A program made the position numbers and the translations under genes. A stretch of 64,000 bases of DNA, from NCBI GenBank assembly GCA_009602735.1, contig WELA01010591.1:1-64000 (forward strand), given 5' to 3'. Positions 25,957-35,359 of the stretch are shown here, piece after piece. The DNA comes from Mesotaenium endlicherianum. Its lineage: Eukaryota; Streptophyta; Zygnematophyceae; Zygnematales; Mesotaeniaceae. The first letter of the stretch is position 1, and the number at the start of each line of letters is the position of its first letter. The notes below the pieces were generated by a model, which had not been told where the DNA came from, made no database searches, and was given only the letters and a program-made list of their open reading frames with translations.

Positions 25957-28158
25957 TTATCTCGCTTCCTGCATCATGGCTTTCGTATACGCCATGATGA
26001 ACATAGCGCCCAGGTTTTTCTGCGGCGGGATATAATCGTCGAACTTTTCTTTGTATCCACCGGTGAACCGGCCCTGGAGCGTTTTCCAAAGATCGTCCCA
26101 GACCAGGTCTTTACCCTGCCTTAACCGTTCACTGATCGCATCGATCAGCCCCTGGTTCAGTACGCCGGCTGCTACCTGTTTGGAAGCGATGATCTGTGCA
26201 GACGGACATATTTTCAATATATCGTTCAGTTTCTGGTATCCGCCGCAACTACCCAACAACACGATCCTGGCGCTGGGCGGCAGCCGGTTGATCGTTTCCT
26301 GCAGGTAATAACTGTGTCCGCGGTGGATCACGATCGTTGGTTCAAGGTTTTGCACGTCGAGATAGCTGATGAGACTATCCTGCGCTTTGGTATCGAGTTC
26401 TTTGGTTTCATCGAGCGGCAGGTTGGCATAGATGGTAATAGGTGTGCCTTTGGCAGAGTTGATCTCTACCCAGTAAGGTTTACGGATGATCTTCCAGTTA
26501 TTATTACTGAATCTGCTGAGAAAGGCGCTGAAATAAACCGCCGCATCTTTATCGCCATAAGAGAATTGTTGTACGATGATGCGACCGGCGCCATTTTCCA
26601 ATCCTTTCAGCGGCATATAATACACCGGATCGATGCCCAGCAATGCAGTAACATCTACTTTATGCACAGAATCCATCGACTCGAAGATGGTATTGAGTAA
26701 CCGGTAGATCACTTTGCCTTTGGGAGTGCCGTGTTTTTCGGCTGTTTTCAGGTTTTGCTTCACTTCATCCAGGATCAGATTCCTCAGCTCATCGTTGTAA
26801 ATGCTGGCATAAGAATCGGCAACATCTACCGCATCCTCCAGTGTAGGTGTCTTTTCCAGTCCGTCTACGAAGTGCCGCATCAGCTTCACGGAACTTGGTT
26901 TGCTCATCCGCTTCAGGAAATCGTCCAGCGTATTGTACGAGGCCGACATTTTGATGAACTTCTTATAAAAATCATGGTGCACCAGGTCCAACAGTGAATC
27001 TGACGCGGGGTGTTTCATCCGCTGGAATATGCGCGGATATACGCCTACCACAAAACTGGAAGTATAAATATCTTCTTCGGCCAGCACCGCCAGGTAATAC
27101 AACTCTTCCGCATTCAGGGGATCCAGTACTTTAAAACGCACTTTCTCATTCGACACATCGTGCAAAGCATTGATCTCATTGATGTATCGCTCTATTGCTT
27201 TGAAACGCAACCGCTCTGTTAATACGTTTTCCGCCATGGGTATATCGCCATGTTCTATACGTGCTGCATAACCAATACGGGTCCTCACCAATAGCTTATA
27301 ATACCCATCGGTAGAATCATTTTCAACATAAGGGCGGATAGATTCCAGGGGCAATTTGCCATGATAGAGATCATCGAGGAAAGGAAAATACATCCTTCCG
27401 GTATTCATGGTAGACAGCTTACTGATCAGCTTTACCAATGGATCTTTATTGCTGCGTATCCGCCTGGCCAGCGCGTCGGAAGCTTTTGCGTAATCGTACA
27501 ATTTATCCTGGTTATGAAACGCGGCCCGCGTGATGAGGCTGTCGGCATAAGAATTATCGGGATACCTGCGCAGGATCGGGAGAATATTTTCGGGATCGCG
27601 CTGGCAGGCTTTGAGCACCAGCACATTCTTCGCTTTATCGAAATCGGGGTTGTCTTTAAAAGCAAAGTTGTCGAGCAGGATATTGCCTACTTCTATTTCG
27701 TTATCGGTGATCACGGGAAGAATAGAAGCGCCTTGCTGTTCCAGCTTCATCGCATCTTTAAATGCTTTCACCAGGGCCGGCAGCATCACACTGGGTATGG
27801 CTTTGAGCTGGTATTGCGAAATGAAACCGGTGAGCATTTCATTGATGCCCCGCAGCCATCCGAATTTAGCGTTGTTATCGAGTGATTTATCCAGTTCGAT
27901 CTCCGCCCGCATATTATTAACGGTGATCCGCACAGAACGGTTGATGGCTACGTTAAGCCTGGGGTCGCCGGTAATAGGAAAAATGGTATCCTTTTTATTG
28001 TGCAGCTTACTGATGACCTGTAATGAGTTGAGGATCTTGTCGTGATGTAACTGACGGATCGCCGGAACGGGTGGAACCGGCAACTCTTTCTGAGCCCATA
28101 AGCTGGCCGCTGTCATCAAAAATATCACCGCGGCTAAGTAAAATTGCTTCATTTTCAT
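25957..28158 (-). CDS. Secreted protein with caspase-like (clan CD) C-terminal domain
   Basis: 733 aa with a signal peptide ending SLWAQ. Residues about 25-540 are helical with no recognised domain. The last 190 residues look like a clan CD cysteine protease fold: a hydrophobic strand then H612-R-G-H615 (TIVIHRGHSYY), a second strand then C638 (IVLLGSCGGY), followed by the strand-helix AQIIASKQVAAGVL...LIDAISERLRQGKDL, which parallels the post-cysteine block of CHAT and caspase domains. The His-Cys spacing of 23 is short for the clan. The catalytic reading is inference. A TATTTTTG box lies 9 nt upstream. Confidence 0.65.
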   Translation of the reverse strand: MKMKQFYLAAVIFLMTAASLWAQKELPVPPVPAIRQLHHDKILNSLQVISKLHNKKDTIFPITGDPRLNVAINRSVRITVNNMRAEIELDKSLDNNAKFGWLRGINEMLTGFISQYQLKAIPSVMLPALVKAFKDAMKLEQQGASILPVITDNEIEVGNILLDNFAFKDNPDFDKAKNVLVLKACQRDPENILPILRRYPDNSYADSLITRAAFHNQDKLYDYAKASDALARRIRSNKDPLVKLISKLSTMNTGRMYFPFLDDLYHGKLPLESIRPYVENDSTDGYYKLLVRTRIGYAARIEHGDIPMAENVLTERLRFKAIERYINEINALHDVSNEKVRFKVLDPLNAEELYYLAVLAEEDIYTSSFVVGVYPRIFQRMKHPASDSLLDLVHHDFYKKFIKMSASYNTLDDFLKRMSKPSSVKLMRHFVDGLEKTPTLEDAVDVADSYASIYNDELRNLILDEVKQNLKTAEKHGTPKGKVIYRLLNTIFESMDSVHKVDVTALLGIDPVYYMPLKGLENGAGRIIVQQFSYGDKDAAVYFSAFLSRFSNNNWKIIRKPYWVEINSAKGTPITIYANLPLDETKELDTKAQDSLISYLDVQNLEPTIVIHRGHSYYLQETINRLPPSARIVLLGSCGGYQKLNDILKICPSAQIIASKQVAAGVLNQGLIDAISERLRQGKDLVWDDLWKTLQGRFTGGYKEKFDDYIPPQKNLGAMFIMAYTKAMMQEAR

Positions 28159-28167
28159 AGGGTGTTA

Positions 28168-28175
28168 CAAAAATA
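28168..28175 (-). promoter_or_regulatory. -7 promoter box of caspase-like gene
   Basis: Reads TATTTTTG on the minus strand, a perfect TAnnTTTG, 9 nt before the ATG at 28158. Confidence 0.5.
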
Positions 28176-28267
28176 CTGCCAAAAAAGGAGAAAAGACGCG
28201 TGCGAGGGTGGCCATGGTGTTAACAATTACATAATGACTAGTAGGTGCGGGGTCAAGGGTTTAAAAT

Positions 28268-28275
28268 TAATTTTG
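28268..28275 (+). promoter_or_regulatory. -7 promoter box of response regulator gene
   Basis: TAATTTTG, a perfect TAnnTTTG, 18 nt before the ATG at 28294. It also excludes the longer in-frame start at 28144. Confidence 0.5.
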
Positions 28276-28293
28276 CGTAAACATTACGTTAAC

Positions 28294-28974
28294 ATGGAAG
28301 TGAAGCCCAAGCAAATTCTGATTGCAGACGATGAAGAGGACATATTGGAGATCATCAGCTACAATCTCATCAAGGAAGGATATGAAGTATATACGGCCAA
28401 AGACGGAAACGAAGCGATTGAAAGGGCTCGCCAGCTACACCCCGATCTCATTATCCTGGATATCATGATGCCTAAGAAGACAGGCGTGGAGGTATGCACT
28501 ATTCTCCGTAGCCAGCCACTCTTTCAGGATACCCTCATCATTTTCCTCACTGCATTGAGCGATGAAACCTCCCATATCAAGGGCCTTGAAACGGGCGCCG
28601 ATGACTACGTGACCAAACCCATCAGTCCGAAAGTATTGGTAAGCCGGGTGAACGCCCTGTTCAGACGCCTCAACAACAAAGACTCGGGCAAGGCCATCAG
28701 CCTGGGCAATGTGATCATCGATCCTGTCAAGTTTCTGGTAACCGTAGACGATAAAGAAGTGGCGCTGGCCAAAAAAGAATTTGAATTGCTGCACCTCCTG
28801 GCTTCCCGCCCCGGCCGCGTTTTTCTCCGCAATGAAATACTTTCCCAGATATGGGGTAATGATGTGATCGTGGGCGATCGCACCATCGATGTGCACGTAA
28901 GAAAAGTGCGCCAGAAACTCGGCATCGACTGCATTACCACCGTTAAGGGTGTGGGATATAAGTTTGATGTGTAG
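28294..28974 (+). CDS. OmpR/PhoB-type response regulator
   Basis: 226 aa. The receiver domain (about 7-122) has the acidic pair D12-D13, phospho-acceptor D56 (LIILDIMMP) and the KPISP switch lysine. The winged-helix DNA-binding domain follows (about 130-226, with EFELLHLLASRPGRVFLRNEI and the recognition helix region DRTIDVHVRKVRQKLG). It is followed at 43 nt by a histidine kinase and then by phosphate transport genes, which suggests PhoB-like control of phosphate uptake. The phosphate role is inference from order. Confidence 0.9.
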   Translation: MEVKPKQILIADDEEDILEIISYNLIKEGYEVYTAKDGNEAIERARQLHPDLIILDIMMPKKTGVEVCTILRSQPLFQDTLIIFLTALSDETSHIKGLETGADDYVTKPISPKVLVSRVNALFRRLNNKDSGKAISLGNVIIDPVKFLVTVDDKEVALAKKEFELLHLLASRPGRVFLRNEILSQIWGNDVIVGDRTIDVHVRKVRQKLGIDCITTVKGVGYKFDV

Positions 28975-28980
28975 GGGTAG

Positions 28981-29010
28981 TTGATAGTTGTTAGTTGTTA
29001 GCTAACTTTA
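28981..29010 (+). promoter_or_regulatory. Promoter of PhoR-like kinase gene
   Basis: TTG at 28981-28983 and TAACTTTA at 29003-29010 are spaced 19 bp, with the final base off consensus. The box ends 7 nt before the kinase ATG, so the kinase may have its own start of transcription. Confidence 0.4.
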
Positions 29011-29017
29011 GGTTTCC

Positions 29018-30067
29018 ATGTTCAAGACCAAGAATCTTTCTCCACAACAGTTATCCGCATTTACGGCGCTGATCCTTTCCGTTCCCATTGCATTGGGCAT
29101 CTGGATCATACGGCCCGACTGGGAGATCGCACTGTCTTCACTGGTCATCACTTTCTTTGGCAGCTACCTGTTGATCCGTTTTGTGCTGGAATCATTTATT
29201 TATCGCAAGATAAAACTCATTTATAAGTTCATCTACCAGACCAAAGCCACCAAGAGAGAAGAAACTTATTATAAATACATCCTGCCGCAAAAAGGTATCG
29301 ATGAAGTGAGGGAAGATGTGGAAAAATGGGCTGAGCAACGCAGCGCCGAGATCGAGCAGTTGAAAACCAATGAAGCTTTCCGCAAAGAATTCCTGCAAAA
29401 CCTTTCACACGAATTCAAAACACCCATTTTTGCCATTCAGGGCTATGTAGATACCCTGCTGGGTGGCGCCATGGAGAACCCCGCGCTCAGCAAACGTTTC
29501 CTGGAGAATGCCGCCCGCAATGTGGAACGTATGGTGAACCTGGTGCAGGACCTTGATGAGATCGCCCGCCTGGAAAGCGGTGAGCAACCACTGTACAAAG
29601 AGACCTTCATCATCCAGGACCTGATCAGGGAAGTGTACGAGACCCTTTCCATCAAGACTGCTGCGCGTAATATCAGGTGTTCTATTAAAAAAGGATGCGA
29701 ATCGCCCATTTCTGTTTTTGCCGATAAGGAAAAGATCAGGCAGGTGATCAATAACCTGCTGGAAAATGCCACCAAATACGGGAAACAGGATGGCAGTATC
29801 GTGGCCAGCGTATACAAAACCGACGGGCGGCATGTGCTGATTGAGTTCAGTGATGATGGTATTGGTATAGCGGAAGAGCATCTTTCCCGCATTTTTGAGC
29901 GTTTTTACAGAACCGATCGCGGCCGGAGCCGCGACGGGGGTGGTACCGGGCTGGGATTGGCCATTTGCAAGCACATCATTGAAGCCCATGGGCAAACCAT
30001 GCATGTGCGCAGCAAGCTGGATGTGGGAACCACGATTGGATTTACACTGGACGCCAAACGGGATTAA
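29018..30067 (+). CDS. PhoR-like sensor histidine kinase
   Basis: 349 aa with two close membrane helices near the N-terminus (about 12-31 and 37-57) and almost no periplasmic loop, so it probably senses through the membrane or a partner. The HisKA domain has H131 in SHEFKTP, and the ATPase domain has the N box (NNLLENATKYG), DDGIGI and GGTGLGLAI. It phosphorylates the regulator encoded just upstream. PhoR of E. coli also has a minimal periplasmic part, which agrees with the phosphate genes downstream. Confidence 0.9.
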   Translation: MFKTKNLSPQQLSAFTALILSVPIALGIWIIRPDWEIALSSLVITFFGSYLLIRFVLESFIYRKIKLIYKFIYQTKATKREETYYKYILPQKGIDEVREDVEKWAEQRSAEIEQLKTNEAFRKEFLQNLSHEFKTPIFAIQGYVDTLLGGAMENPALSKRFLENAARNVERMVNLVQDLDEIARLESGEQPLYKETFIIQDLIREVYETLSIKTAARNIRCSIKKGCESPISVFADKEKIRQVINNLLENATKYGKQDGSIVASVYKTDGRHVLIEFSDDGIGIAEEHLSRIFERFYRTDRGRSRDGGGTGLGLAICKHIIEAHGQTMHVRSKLDVGTTIGFTLDAKRD

Positions 30068-30145
30068 CAGCAGATATTGTATCTTGACGCTATATTATCT
30101 TATTATTAAGTTTACATCTCCACCTGAGCATCAATGGCATAACGT

Positions 30146-30153
30146 TATTTTTG
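30146..30153 (+). promoter_or_regulatory. -7 promoter box of DUF47-Pit unit
   Basis: TATTTTTG, a perfect TAnnTTTG, 18 nt before the ATG at 30172. No clear -33 element was seen, which would fit an activated promoter. Confidence 0.45.
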
Positions 30154-30171
30154 CGCTAAATTTCAATTTGT

Positions 30172-30819
30172 ATGGGTATTAATACCTTCGGCCGTTTGTT
30201 CATGCCTAAAAACAAAGTGTTCTATGAGTTGTTCGAAGATGTAGCTGAAAAAGGCTACGAGATGGGCATCAAGCTCAAGGAAATGGTAAGTGAGCCTGAA
30301 AAAAACAAAAGAGCTGCCATCCTCTCCCAAATTGAAGACCTCGAACACAAGAACGACGATAATACCCATCGCATTTTCACTGAACTGGGCAGGAACTTCA
30401 TCACACCCTTCGACCGTGAAGACATCCACTACCTGGCTACTGCACTCGACGATATCGCCGACTATATATTCGCTTCCGCTAAAAAGATCAATTTCTACAG
30501 TGTAAACCCCAATGATACCGGCATCCAGAAGATGGCCGAACTGATCCTGCAGGGAACCATCGAGATCAGGAAAGCGGTACTGGGTCTGCGCGACATGAAG
30601 CATCTCCGTGAAATGACCGAAGCGCTGGTGAAAGTGAACAGCATCGAGAACCAGGCCGACGATGTATTTGACATGAGCATTGAAATGTTGTTCCAGCAGG
30701 AGAACGATTTCAAGGAAGTGATCAAGAAACGTGAGATCTACCAGGTAATGGAAATTGCCACCGACAAATGTGAGGATGCAGCCAATGTGATCGAATCCAT
30801 TATCATTAAATATGCATAA
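30172..30819 (+). CDS. DUF47 family PhoU-like phosphate transport regulator
   Basis: 215 aa, all-helical, with a PhoU-like pattern: N-terminal FYELFEDVAEKGYEMGIKLKEM, a middle EDIHYLATALDDIADYI block with acidic metal-binding side chains, and the C-terminal EIATDKCEDAANVIESI block. Members of DUF47 (TIGR00153) are encoded beside Pit transporters and modulate them. The Pit gene follows at 42 nt. Cytoplasmic. Confidence 0.9.
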   Translation: MGINTFGRLFMPKNKVFYELFEDVAEKGYEMGIKLKEMVSEPEKNKRAAILSQIEDLEHKNDDNTHRIFTELGRNFITPFDREDIHYLATALDDIADYIFASAKKINFYSVNPNDTGIQKMAELILQGTIEIRKAVLGLRDMKHLREMTEALVKVNSIENQADDVFDMSIEMLFQQENDFKEVIKKREIYQVMEIATDKCEDAANVIESIIIKYA

Positions 30820-30861
30820 TAGTGCGCAGCCCGTTTTCGCTATCGGCGAAACATACTGCGC

Positions 30862-31890
30862 ATGAAAAAGAAACTTATGGCAACCTTACTGATCGTTATC
30901 ATTGTACTGGCTTTTATTTTCGATTATATTAATGGATTCCACGACGCAGCTAATTCTATAGCCACCATTGTTTCTACCAAAGTATTGACTCCTTTCCAGG
31001 CTGTGCTTTGGGCTGCCCTTTTCAACTTCGGCGCTTTTTTCATTTCCAAATACCTGATCGGCGGATTTGGTATCGCTGATACCATCGCCAAAAGTGTTAC
31101 CATACAAAAAGGCGATCACCTGGCGCTTTATGTAACGTTGGCCGCTTTGCTTTCGTCCATCGCCTGGAACCTGATCACCTGGTGGTTTGGTATTCCGTCC
31201 AGCTCTTCCCATGCCCTGATCGGCGGACTGATCGGCGCAGCCGTAGCCCACTATCAAAGCTTTGGTGTGATTGTAATGAGTAAGGTAATACCCATCGTTG
31301 CTTTTATCGTACTTGCACCGTTCATAGGTATGCTCATTGCCTTTGTCATTACCATCATCATTGTACACCTGTGTAAACGGGCCAATCCATACCGCGCAGA
31401 AAAATGGTTCAAAAGATTACAGCTGTTATCTTCTGCAGCCTTCAGCCTGGGTCATGGTGGTAATGATTCGCAGAAAGTGATGGGATTGATCGGTGCCGCC
31501 ATGGTTGCATCGAATTTTATTCCCGACCTAAAGTCTATACCAGACTGGGTGCCGCTTTCCTGCTTCCTGGCTATGGGATTGGGTACCATGAGCGGCGGCT
31601 GGAAAATTGTGAAAACCATGGGTACACGTATTACCAAAGTAACGCCACTCGAAGGCGTTGCGGCGGAAACTGCCGGTGCCATTACCTTATTCCTTACTGA
31701 ACATTTCAAAATACCTGTTAGTACCACGCATACCATTACCGGCTCCATCATTGGTGTAGGCGCTACCAAACGACTCAGTGCGGTTCGCTGGGGCGTTACC
31801 GTTAACCTGCTTTGGGCGTGGATATTGACCATTCCGGTTTCGGCGGTAATGGCTGCTGCTTTCTTCTATATCATGAAATTATTTCTCTAG
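30862..31890 (+). CDS. PiT-family inorganic phosphate transporter
   Basis: 342 aa with about ten membrane helices. Both halves of the internal family repeat show: GFHDAANSIATIVSTK near the N-terminus and the second-half counterpart GHGGNDSQKVMGLIGAAM, plus WWFGIPSSSSHALIGGLIG. These cation-coupled carriers import phosphate. The partner DUF47 gene lies upstream in the same unit. A second in-frame ATG at 30880 is possible. Confidence 0.93.
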   Translation: MKKKLMATLLIVIIVLAFIFDYINGFHDAANSIATIVSTKVLTPFQAVLWAALFNFGAFFISKYLIGGFGIADTIAKSVTIQKGDHLALYVTLAALLSSIAWNLITWWFGIPSSSSHALIGGLIGAAVAHYQSFGVIVMSKVIPIVAFIVLAPFIGMLIAFVITIIIVHLCKRANPYRAEKWFKRLQLLSSAAFSLGHGGNDSQKVMGLIGAAMVASNFIPDLKSIPDWVPLSCFLAMGLGTMSGGWKIVKTMGTRITKVTPLEGVAAETAGAITLFLTEHFKIPVSTTHTITGSIIGVGATKRLSAVRWGVTVNLLWAWILTIPVSAVMAAAFFYIMKLFL

Positions 31891-31921
31891 GATTCGCCGC
31901 CTTGCATTTACTTTGCGCCAC

Positions 31922-31929
31922 TAACTTTG
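31922..31929 (+). promoter_or_regulatory. -7 promoter box of galE, 4 nt from the start codon
   Basis: TAACTTTG, a perfect TAnnTTTG, ends 4 nt before the galE ATG. A TTG at 31902-31904 lies 17 bp upstream. Transcription should begin at or very near the start codon. Confidence 0.5.
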
Positions 31930-31933
31930 TAGT

Positions 31934-32974
31934 ATGGCTAAAATACTGGTAACCGGCGGATGCGGGTATATAGGTTCTCACACCATCGTTGATCTGATCG
32001 AAAACGGGTTCGATGTTATTTCCATCGACGACAATTCAAGGTCTACTTCTTATGCCGTCAAAGGCATTGAACAGATCACCGGTAAAAAGATCAAGAACTA
32101 CCTGGTGGACCTGAAAAATTTCGACGATACACTCGCCGTTTTCCAGGAAAACCCCGACATCACCGGCGTGATCCATTTTGCCGCTTACAAAGCAGTGGGA
32201 GAATCGGTAGAACAACCGCTGATGTATTATGAGAACAATATGTTCTCACTCATCAACCTGCTCAAATGTGTAAAAGAGTTCAGGGTTGCGCATTTTGTAT
32301 TTTCTTCTTCCTGCACGGTGTATGGAAGTCCGGATGAAACACCCGTTACAGAAGATTCTCCCATCAAAAAAGCAGAATCGCCTTACGGCGCCACCAAGCA
32401 AATGGGTGAAGAGATCCTGCGTGATTTCGCAAGGAACGGTCATACCAAAGCCATCCTGCTGCGTTATTTCAATCCTACCGGCGCACATCCCACTACCATA
32501 CTGGGTGAATTACCCATTGGCAAACCGCAGAACCTGGTTCCCGCCATCACCCAGACCGCGATTGGCAAATTACCCAAGATGATGGTATTCGGCGCCGATT
32601 ATCCTACACGCGATGGCAGCTGTATCCGCGACTTCATCCACGTGTGTGATATTGCACATGCACATACACTGGCTGTTGAATACCTCGCTACCGGAAAAAA
32701 CAAAACCTCCTGCGATATATTCAACCTGGGTACCGGCAACGGCGTTACCGTGCTGGAAGCCATCCATACTTTCGAAGAAGTGAGCGGTGTTAAACTGAAT
32801 TATGAAATAGGTCCCCGCCGTCCAGGTGATATCATGGCCATTTATGCCAATAACAACTATGCCGTAACCGAGCTGGGCTGGCAAATCAAATATGGCATCA
32901 AAGACATGATGAAGACTGCCTGGGAATGGGAACTGAAGGTCAAAGAGGCAGAGAATAAAGTCAAGAATAACTAA
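31934..32974 (+). CDS. galE: UDP-glucose 4-epimerase
   Basis: 346 aa, extended short-chain dehydrogenase. The NAD-binding motif GGCGYIG is at 8-14, the catalytic serine region SSSCTVYG at 124-131 and the YxxxK pair is Y151/K155. RYFNPTGAHP and the C-terminal block GPRRPGDIMAIYAN with YGIKDMMKTAWEWE are typical of GalE. It interconverts UDP-glucose and UDP-galactose for surface glycans and the Leloir pathway. Single gene, convergent with prfA. Confidence 0.93.
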   Translation: MAKILVTGGCGYIGSHTIVDLIENGFDVISIDDNSRSTSYAVKGIEQITGKKIKNYLVDLKNFDDTLAVFQENPDITGVIHFAAYKAVGESVEQPLMYYENNMFSLINLLKCVKEFRVAHFVFSSSCTVYGSPDETPVTEDSPIKKAESPYGATKQMGEEILRDFARNGHTKAILLRYFNPTGAHPTTILGELPIGKPQNLVPAITQTAIGKLPKMMVFGADYPTRDGSCIRDFIHVCDIAHAHTLAVEYLATGKNKTSCDIFNLGTGNGVTVLEAIHTFEEVSGVKLNYEIGPRRPGDIMAIYANNNYAVTELGWQIKYGIKDMMKTAWEWELKVKEAENKVKNN

Positions 32975-32977
32975 GGC

Positions 32978-33091
32978 CGTCATCCCGAGCGAGCGTAGCG
33001 AGTCGAGGGATCTGTTGAAGGCTTTATGAGGTCCCTCGGCTACCCCTTCGACTCGCTTCGCTCGCTCAGGGTGACGTTGCTCGGGATGACG
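32978..33091. repeat. Dispersed compound palindrome, copy 3
   Basis: Bounded by CGTCATCCCGAGCGAGCG and CTCGGGATGACG, with a nested second right end. It fills the gap between the convergent galE and prfA genes exactly up to the prfA stop codon. Confidence 0.8.
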
Positions 33092-34156
33092 TTATTTTTC
33101 CAGCATCTTCTCCGCGTTCTCCGCTACCTGTAACGCTTCGATGAATTCATCGATTTCTCCGCCGCCTACTACCGCATCGAGGTTATAAGAAGTAAGACCA
33201 ATGCGATGATCTGTTACGCGGCCTTGTGGCCAGTTATAGGTTCTGATCTTGGCGCTTCTATCTCCTGTGCTCACCAGCGTTTTACGGCGACGGGCAATTT
33301 CTTCTTCCTGCTTACGCACCTGATCTTCATACAATTTGGTACGCAACATGGCCATCGCTTTTTCGCGGTTACCCAACTGTGAACGTTCTGTTTGACAAAC
33401 CACTACTACACCGGTGGGTATATGTGTTAAGAATACTTTGGTCTCTACTTTGTTCACGTTTTGTCCGCCTGCACCACCACTTCGCGCTGTTTCCATTTTC
33501 ACATCACTCTCTTTCAATTCAAAATCCACCTCTTCCGCTTCGGGCATCACCGCTACCGTTGCAGCAGAAGTATGTACGCGCCCCTGTGTTTCGGTATCGG
33601 GCACCCGCTGTACACGGTGTACACCACTTTCAAATTTGAGGGTTCCATATACATCTTCACCGGTTATTTCTACCACCACTTCTTTATAACCACCAACTGT
33701 TCCTTCACTTTCACTTACAACAGCAGTTTTCCATCCTTTGCGTGAACAATAACGCAGGTACATACCCAACAGGTCTCCTGCAAACAAACTGGCTTCGTCG
33801 CCCCCTGTTCCTGCACGTATCTCCAGGATGGCATTCTTGTCATCCTGCGGATCTTTGGGAATGAGTAAACGGGTTAACTCTTTTTCCAGTGTGGCCTTTT
33901 TTTCTTCAAGGGCAGGTAACTCCATCTTGGCCAGTTCCCGCATATCTTCATCGTTTCCGGAAAGACTTTCTTTCGCAAAATCATAATCACTTACCACCCT
34001 TCTGTAATCGTCATAAGGCTTGACAATCTTCTCTAAAGTGCGGTACTCTTTACTGTATGCTCCAAACTCTTTCTGGTTATTGATGATCTCCGGGTTCGTC
34101 AGCGCAATACCTACCTGTTCAAAACGCGCCTTGATGGCTTCCAGCTTATCCAACAT
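33092..34156 (-). CDS. prfA: Peptide chain release factor 1
   Basis: 354 aa. The GGQ peptidyl-hydrolysis motif is at 230-232 ([14 protein letters not shown]) and the RF1-type tripeptide position reads P186-D187-T188, in place of the SPF of RF2. It ends translation at UAA and UAG. A perfect -7 box (minus strand TAATTTTG) lies at 34176-34183. Divergent from the PAS kinase. Confidence 0.95.
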   Translation of the reverse strand: MLDKLEAIKARFEQVGIALTNPEIINNQKEFGAYSKEYRTLEKIVKPYDDYRRVVSDYDFAKESLSGNDEDMRELAKMELPALEEKKATLEKELTRLLIPKDPQDDKNAILEIRAGTGGDEASLFAGDLLGMYLRYCSRKGWKTAVVSESEGTVGGYKEVVVEITGEDVYGTLKFESGVHRVQRVPDTETQGRVHTSAATVAVMPEAEEVDFELKESDVKMETARSGGAGGQNVNKVETKVFLTHIPTGVVVVCQTERSQLGNREKAMAMLRTKLYEDQVRKQEEEIARRRKTLVSTGDRSAKIRTYNWPQGRVTDHRIGLTSYNLDAVVGGGEIDEFIEALQVAENAEKMLEK

Positions 34157-34175
34157 GTCCTTGATTTTAAGAGTG

Positions 34176-34183
34176 CAAAATTA
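34176..34183 (-). promoter_or_regulatory. -7 promoter box of prfA
   Basis: Reads TAATTTTG on the minus strand, a perfect TAnnTTTG, 19 nt before the prfA ATG. Confidence 0.5.
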
Positions 34184-34200
34184 CGAGAATAGTTGGTAGT

Positions 34201-35322
34201 ATGGCGTTTGCTCATAAAGCTGTAATTTCATCCCGTATGAAGAAGTTTCTGTCAGAGCAGGCAATATCCTTGAATTCCCTGATCAAGCTCTCGGACTGTC
34301 TACCTTATCCTTTTATCATTGCAGAAAAAGCTGATGGGGAAACCAAACATATATATTTTAACAATGTATTTGTAGCTGAAATCGGCTACACCTGTGAAGA
34401 GCTTCCCAATGAAGCCGCATGGTTTGAAAAAGCATACCGCAATCCCGCCTACCGGAAAGAAGTGATGGACAACTGGCAGCAACTGGAAAAAGAAGCTGCA
34501 CGGAAAGGAAACAGTTTTATCATGTCCAGGTCAAGGGTTACCTGCAAGTCGAATGAGCAGCGATGGTACCTGATAAAGGCCTCTGTGATAGACAACGTGC
34601 ACATCGTTGCGTTTGTAGACCTTAACAACGAACTCAGTTTGCAGGAATCATTGATTCAGACGGGCCACAACAAGGACCGGCTGTTATCCATTCTCAGTCA
34701 TGACCTGAGAGGGCCTATCACCAACCTATTCACCATCTCCTCATTGGCCACTACCGGCGACCTCACCAGCGATGAATTTACCTGCATGGCCCAACTCATT
34801 CAAAAGCAATCTTTCCAGGTACTGGAATTGCTCGACACAACACTCAACTGGGCCAGGTCGAACTACAGTGGTTTCAGGATGGAAAAAACGACCATTGATC
34901 TGGAGCAGTTGGTCAACAGGATATTCGCTATATACCGCAATGTGTGTGAAAGCAAGCAACTTAAAACTTCCATCAAGTTCGGGGCGCTCCGGAACATTGA
35001 AGCAGATGCTGAAATAATGACGGTGGTATTGCGTAACCTTATTTCCAATGCCATCAAATTCACGCCCCCCAAAGGATCGGTAGAGATCGGCACTGCAAAA
35101 AATGAAATCATCATCCGCGACAGTGGCATAGGGATGAGCAAGAATATGATCAGCGATATCTTCAATAAAACATCTGCATCCAGGAAAGGAACCAACGACG
35201 AGTTGGGGTTGGGCATGGGGCTCAACCTCGTACTGGACCTGGTAAAACTGGTACCTTGCGATCTGGAGATAGAAAGCAAGCCTTCCGAAGGAACTGTGAT
35301 GAAACTGAAATTTAATGGATAA
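34201..35322 (+). CDS. PAS-containing cytoplasmic sensor histidine kinase
   Basis: 373 aa without membrane segments. A PAS-like domain covers about 35-145 (IYFNNVFVAEIGYTCEELP). HisKA has H167 in SHDLRGP and the ATPase domain shows NLISNAIKFTP, DSGIGM and LGLGMGLNLV. The signal is presumably intracellular. A NarL-type regulator gene follows at 37 nt and is the probable partner. ATG 34201 is taken, and 34237 is an alternative that keeps all domains. Confidence 0.88.
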   Translation: MAFAHKAVISSRMKKFLSEQAISLNSLIKLSDCLPYPFIIAEKADGETKHIYFNNVFVAEIGYTCEELPNEAAWFEKAYRNPAYRKEVMDNWQQLEKEAARKGNSFIMSRSRVTCKSNEQRWYLIKASVIDNVHIVAFVDLNNELSLQESLIQTGHNKDRLLSILSHDLRGPITNLFTISSLATTGDLTSDEFTCMAQLIQKQSFQVLELLDTTLNWARSNYSGFRMEKTTIDLEQLVNRIFAIYRNVCESKQLKTSIKFGALRNIEADAEIMTVVLRNLISNAIKFTPPKGSVEIGTAKNEIIIRDSGIGMSKNMISDIFNKTSASRKGTNDELGLGMGLNLVLDLVKLVPCDLEIESKPSEGTVMKLKFNG

Positions 35323-35359
35323 TCATTACCTTTAATCTGATACCAATCCGTCTTACTGA

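Noticed and set aside
28144-28293. N-terminal extension of the response regulator
   Set aside because: It covers the promoter box at 28268-28275 and adds 50 residues without receiver-domain similarity.
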